Shown here: positions 1-9,092 of the stretch, piece after piece
How the letters are laid out: each line of letters starts with the position of its first letter
Numbering within the stretch: the first letter of the stretch is position 1
Assembly: GCA_031270925.1 (NCBI GenBank)
Contig: JAISWY010000213.1
Span: 1-9,092, forward strand
Source of the DNA: Candidatus Symbiothrix sp.
GTDB lineage: Bacteria; Bacteroidota; Bacteroidia; Bacteroidales; Azobacteroidaceae
DNA length: 9,092 nt
Direction: 5' to 3'
Made by a program: the position numbers and the translations under genes
The notes under the pieces: model-generated
Database searches by the model: none
What the model was told of the DNA's origin: nothing
The model's input: only the letters and a program-made list of their open reading frames with translations

Positions 1-6201
<6,201 letters not shown>

Positions 6202-6204
<3 letters not shown>

Positions 6205-9092
6205 AATACAAAAATTACACTTTTAGGAATAATTGTGGCTGCTTGTGTTTGCAGCAACATTCCGGTAGAAGTTCAAAGCGCTGTGCCGGCCGCTCCGATC
6301 AATGTGCGAATAAATCCCTTGGCACACAATCAAGTAAAAATCTCGTGGCGCGACAATTCGTCCGATGAAACGGGCTTTGAAATCCAACGCTCCGCCAATG
6401 GCGTGAATTATACGACGATAACATCAGTCGCCGCCAACGCCACGTCTTACGTCGATACGAAGGTAAGCGCCTTTGCGCCGTATATCTATCGCGTTTGCTC
6501 GGTAAACGACAAAGAAAAATCGGATTATGTGGCGTCGAACAGCGCTATCACGTCCGCTTTTCCGGCATTGACTTCACTCACGGATACACGACATTATACG
6601 GCAAGCGAAAAAAACAACAACTCTCCGGCGAGCGAAGGAGTAGATAATGTTTTCGACGACAACAAAGCTAGCAAATATTTGACGCGCACCGCGACCACTT
6701 GGGTCAAGATCGAATTTGACGAGCCTTATCAAGTGGAACATTATTCCATCACGGCCGCCAACGACGAACCAACGCGCGACCCGCGTGCATGGAAGCTCGA
6801 AGCATCCGCCAACGGTTCTTCGTGGTCGGCCATCGACTCTCGTTCTTCGGAAGTATTCGACGCTCGTTACCAAAAGCGTTTTTTTGAAATTGCCGATCCT
6901 GCGCCATACAAATATTACCGTTTGAATATTTCGCAAAACAGAGGAAACTCAATAACACAATTTGCCGACTGGCTGTTGTATGCCGATGTACAGGCTGTTA
7001 CGAGCGAATTTACGCCAGAAACGCCAACGAATTTTCGCGTGGAAGTGCGTTCCTGCAATCAGGTAAAATTAACTTGGAATGATGTTGCCGGCGAAAGCGC
7101 TTACCGCATTGAGCGTTCCGAAAACGGAGGCGTCGATTATACTTATACTTACGAAATCGACGCCAACAACATCCAATCTTTTCCTTATGCCTTGAACCCG
7201 GAAACCAACTACCGTTTCAAACTCTATGCTGTGAGCGGCGACAGGCAATCCGAACCGGTATATGTCGATGCCGTTACGCCTAAGGAAGAATGGATCGAAC
7301 GCTGGGAAAACCTCAATTTGTGGATATTCGAAACGCCGATTACGGTTGTAAAAGTGAAGCAAATCGGCAACACCGCATTTTATATGTTGGAAAAAGACAA
7401 CGCGGAGATGATCAATGATTTGTATTACGATTTTTATGCCCAAAACTGGGATTATGTTTTCAAGACTTACGGCGATGCTTTGAGCGACCGGCGCTTGCAT
7501 GTCTTCCTTTTTCCGCTGGACGACGGCGGCGGTTTGGCTTCAATTTACGACTATCGGAGCGACGTGGGCGGATACCGGAACATGGTTTACATCAAAGCCA
7601 ACAAAGCTTGGTTCCAAAGCCGGAGCGAATCGGGTTATATTTACGATGTGATGGCGCACGAACTTTGCCACATCGTCGAAGGTGTGGGCGGCGGTTACGG
7701 CGGCTCGATGTTTTATCCGGTGTGGGGCGACAGCAAATGGGCGGAAATCCTGCAATACGATTTGTTCAAGAACTTGGAATCGCCGCGCGCCGCAACTTGG
7801 CATTACGAATTTACACACGGTTCGGGCGGTTGCGATTATCCCGACCCCGAACAGACTTCTTACTGGTACCGCGATTTTTTGTATCCCACTTACGAAGCCT
7901 ACGGACAAACAAGCCTGCTGCAACGGTTTTGGAAACTGCTCGGCCAATATTACCGGCACAAAGACGGCGATTTCCAAGGTTCGCCGGTCAATCCGGGCGG
8001 ACGGGGCAATTTAGGCGAATTGATTCATTTTTGGAGCGCTGCTGCCGAAACCAATGTAAAACAACATGCGGTCAACGCATTTGGTTGGAACGATCAGTTT
8101 GAAATGTGGCTGCAACGCGCCAAAGTCGATTATCCCGAATTGCAATATCCCGAACCGCCGATTGATGCAAGCGAAAAAAATATCTGTCAAAACGGCGGAA
8201 CATTCACTTCCAATCTTGCGTCGAGCAATAATATCCGCAATTTGAACGATAACAGTTATACTTCCAATTATTTGGTTCGTCAAGATGCCGGCAGCGGTAA
8301 TTTTATACTGACTTACACTTCGCCGCAACCGGCCATGATTAACCGTTATCTGGTGGCTGTGCGCGACGAAATCGTTCCTGCTTCGTGGACATTTTCGGCT
8401 TCACTCGATGGCCGGCATTGGGATGAAATCGACCGGCAACCGGCTCCCGATTTTGCGGTTAATGCCAATAAAATCTCCGTAAATATAGAAAATTCAGCGG
8501 CTTATCAATATTTCCGTTGGGAATTTGCTTTCAAGGAAAACGGACAAATCAAACTAACGGAAATCGAATTGCACGGCTTGGAATATACATCCGTTCCCAG
8601 CGATTTGCGGGCGAAACGGCAAAGCGACACTTCCGTTTATCTGGATTGGCTTTGTCCGATAGAGGAAATCGCCGGAATCGGCATCGAACGTTCGATTAAC
8701 GGCGTTGATTTTCAGCCGGTTGAAACCGTCAGCCCTTATGAAATTTCTTATATGGACGAGAATTTGACGCCCGGCGTCTATTATTATCGCATAGCCGCAC
8801 AAAATCAATCGCCCGAAAAGGCAAGGGTTTATTCGAATATCGTGTCCGTAAATACGCAAACCGATGGTTTATTTGCACCCTCATTGCAGGCTTTATCCTT
8901 CCGCGAAGCGCTTAATCATTTAAGCCGATATTCCGGTAATCAAGTGAAAATCCATTCGATTTTGGGACAAAAACTATTCGACAACACTTATTCGGGCGAT
9001 AATTTGGCTGAATATATGCAATCGCAATTCCAACAGGGAATTTATCTCGTTAATATTCGTATCGGAGAAGACAGCGTCAATGGTAAAATCTT
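6202..9092 (+). CDS. Secreted FN3/discoidin protein with putative zinc metallopeptidase domain (HELCH) and T9SS sorting domain (3'-truncated)
   Basis: I do not recognise the exact family. The frame is open from ATG 6202 to the window end (963 complete codons). An in-frame ATG at 6181 would overlap the upstream gene by 16 bases; 6202 is preferred because it puts the hydrophobic stretch directly at the N-terminus, after A-rich DNA. Order: signal peptide (1-27), FN3 (30-118), discoidin (119-263), FN3 (272-362), catalytic-like region (363-653), discoidin (661-795), FN3 (797-886), T9SS domain (from about 890). The central region holds H486-E-L-C-H490, the zincin HExxH signature, on a predicted helix. 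E515 in a WGDSKWAE motif, 25 residues after H490, fits a gluzincin third zinc ligand; D510 is an alternative. A secreted protease or glycoprotein-directed peptidase is the best guess, untested. The peptide VAAC near residue 15 resembles a lipobox, but a T9SS ending favours signal peptidase I. Only the last residues and stop appear to be missing. Confidence 0.85.
6556..6990 (+). other. First discoidin (F5/8 type C-like) module of the third gene
   Basis: Residues about 119-263. The module shows VDNVFDDN near its start, then RDPRAWKLEAS, SSW, and a closing FADWLLY. It closely resembles the second module of the esterase gene. It lies between two FN3 domains on the N-terminal side of the metallopeptidase-like region and probably targets the protein to a glycan. 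Confidence 0.75.
7288..8160 (+). other. Zincin-like metallopeptidase region of the third gene
   Basis: Residues about 363-653. The region is flanked by FN3 and discoidin modules, and HExxH (H486 to H490) sits near its middle. Downstream are a glycine-rich loop, WGDSKWAEIL (D510, E515), a second Gly/Cys segment (GSGGCDYPDP) and aromatic-rich helices (SLLQRFWKLL). The separation of H490 and E515 falls within the range reported for M60-like gluzincins, though the surrounding sequence is not an evident M60 match. Zinc binding and proteolysis are inferred. Confidence 0.6.
8869..9092 (+). other. T9SS type A C-terminal sorting domain of the third gene (end cut)
   Basis: The segments VKIHSILGQKLF and FQQGIYLVNIRI followed by VNGKI match the central and final strands of a T9SS domain. 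The PNP motif is missing. In the esterase the protein ends about five residues after the equivalent point, so the stop should lie just beyond the window. Confidence 0.82.

Noticed and set aside
7651..7746. Firm assignment of the third protein to peptidase family M60
   Set aside because: Only HExxH and a downstream Glu at a compatible distance can be seen; the surrounding sequence is not a convincing M60 match by eye.
7608..8102. Plus-strand open frame of 164 codons in a second frame
   Set aside because: It overlaps the metallopeptidase-like region, and its Arg-rich translation looks like a frame shadow.

Overview
The window is a dense, one-directional stretch of a Bacteroidota genome, probably a Bacteroidales or related lineage. 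It carries three consecutive plus-strand genes for large secreted multi-domain proteins. The taxonomic clue is that all three proteins end in a C-terminal sorting domain of the type IX secretion system (T9SS; Por/type A), a system confined to Bacteroidota. A-rich start regions with at most a weak Shine-Dalgarno and a LacZ-type GH2 enzyme with accessory modules fit the same group. No RNA gene, insertion sequence, CRISPR array, promoter or terminator is visible, and no gap reaches 300 bases; the only intergenic spacer is 5 bases.

Layout. (1) Bases 1-1676: the 3' part of an SGNH/GDSL esterase gene, cut by the left edge just after the catalytic-serine block. The protein continues with two discoidin (F5/8 type C-like) modules and a T9SS domain. 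(2) Bases 1673-6196: a complete 1507-residue GH2 beta-galactosidase with signal peptide, five-domain LacZ core, a chitobiase-C-like module, a discoidin module, a probable beta-trefoil (ricin-like) module and a T9SS domain. It overlaps gene 1 by 4 bases (ATGA). (3) Bases 6202-9092: a gene running off the right edge. It encodes a signal peptide, FN3, discoidin, FN3, an unassigned zinc-metallopeptidase-like region with a HELCH motif, a second discoidin module, a third FN3 and a T9SS domain that is nearly complete at the window end. No stop codon is reached.

The spacing (4-base overlap, then 5-base gap) argues for one transcript. The proteins look like a co-exported, surface-attached or released set: an esterase that could remove acetyl groups, a beta-galactosidase that removes galactose, and a putative metallopeptidase, all carrying carbohydrate-binding-like modules. 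A complex glycan or a glycoprotein would suit this combination, but the substrate is inferred. The third protein is the least familiar part of the window and the best candidate for something undescribed.
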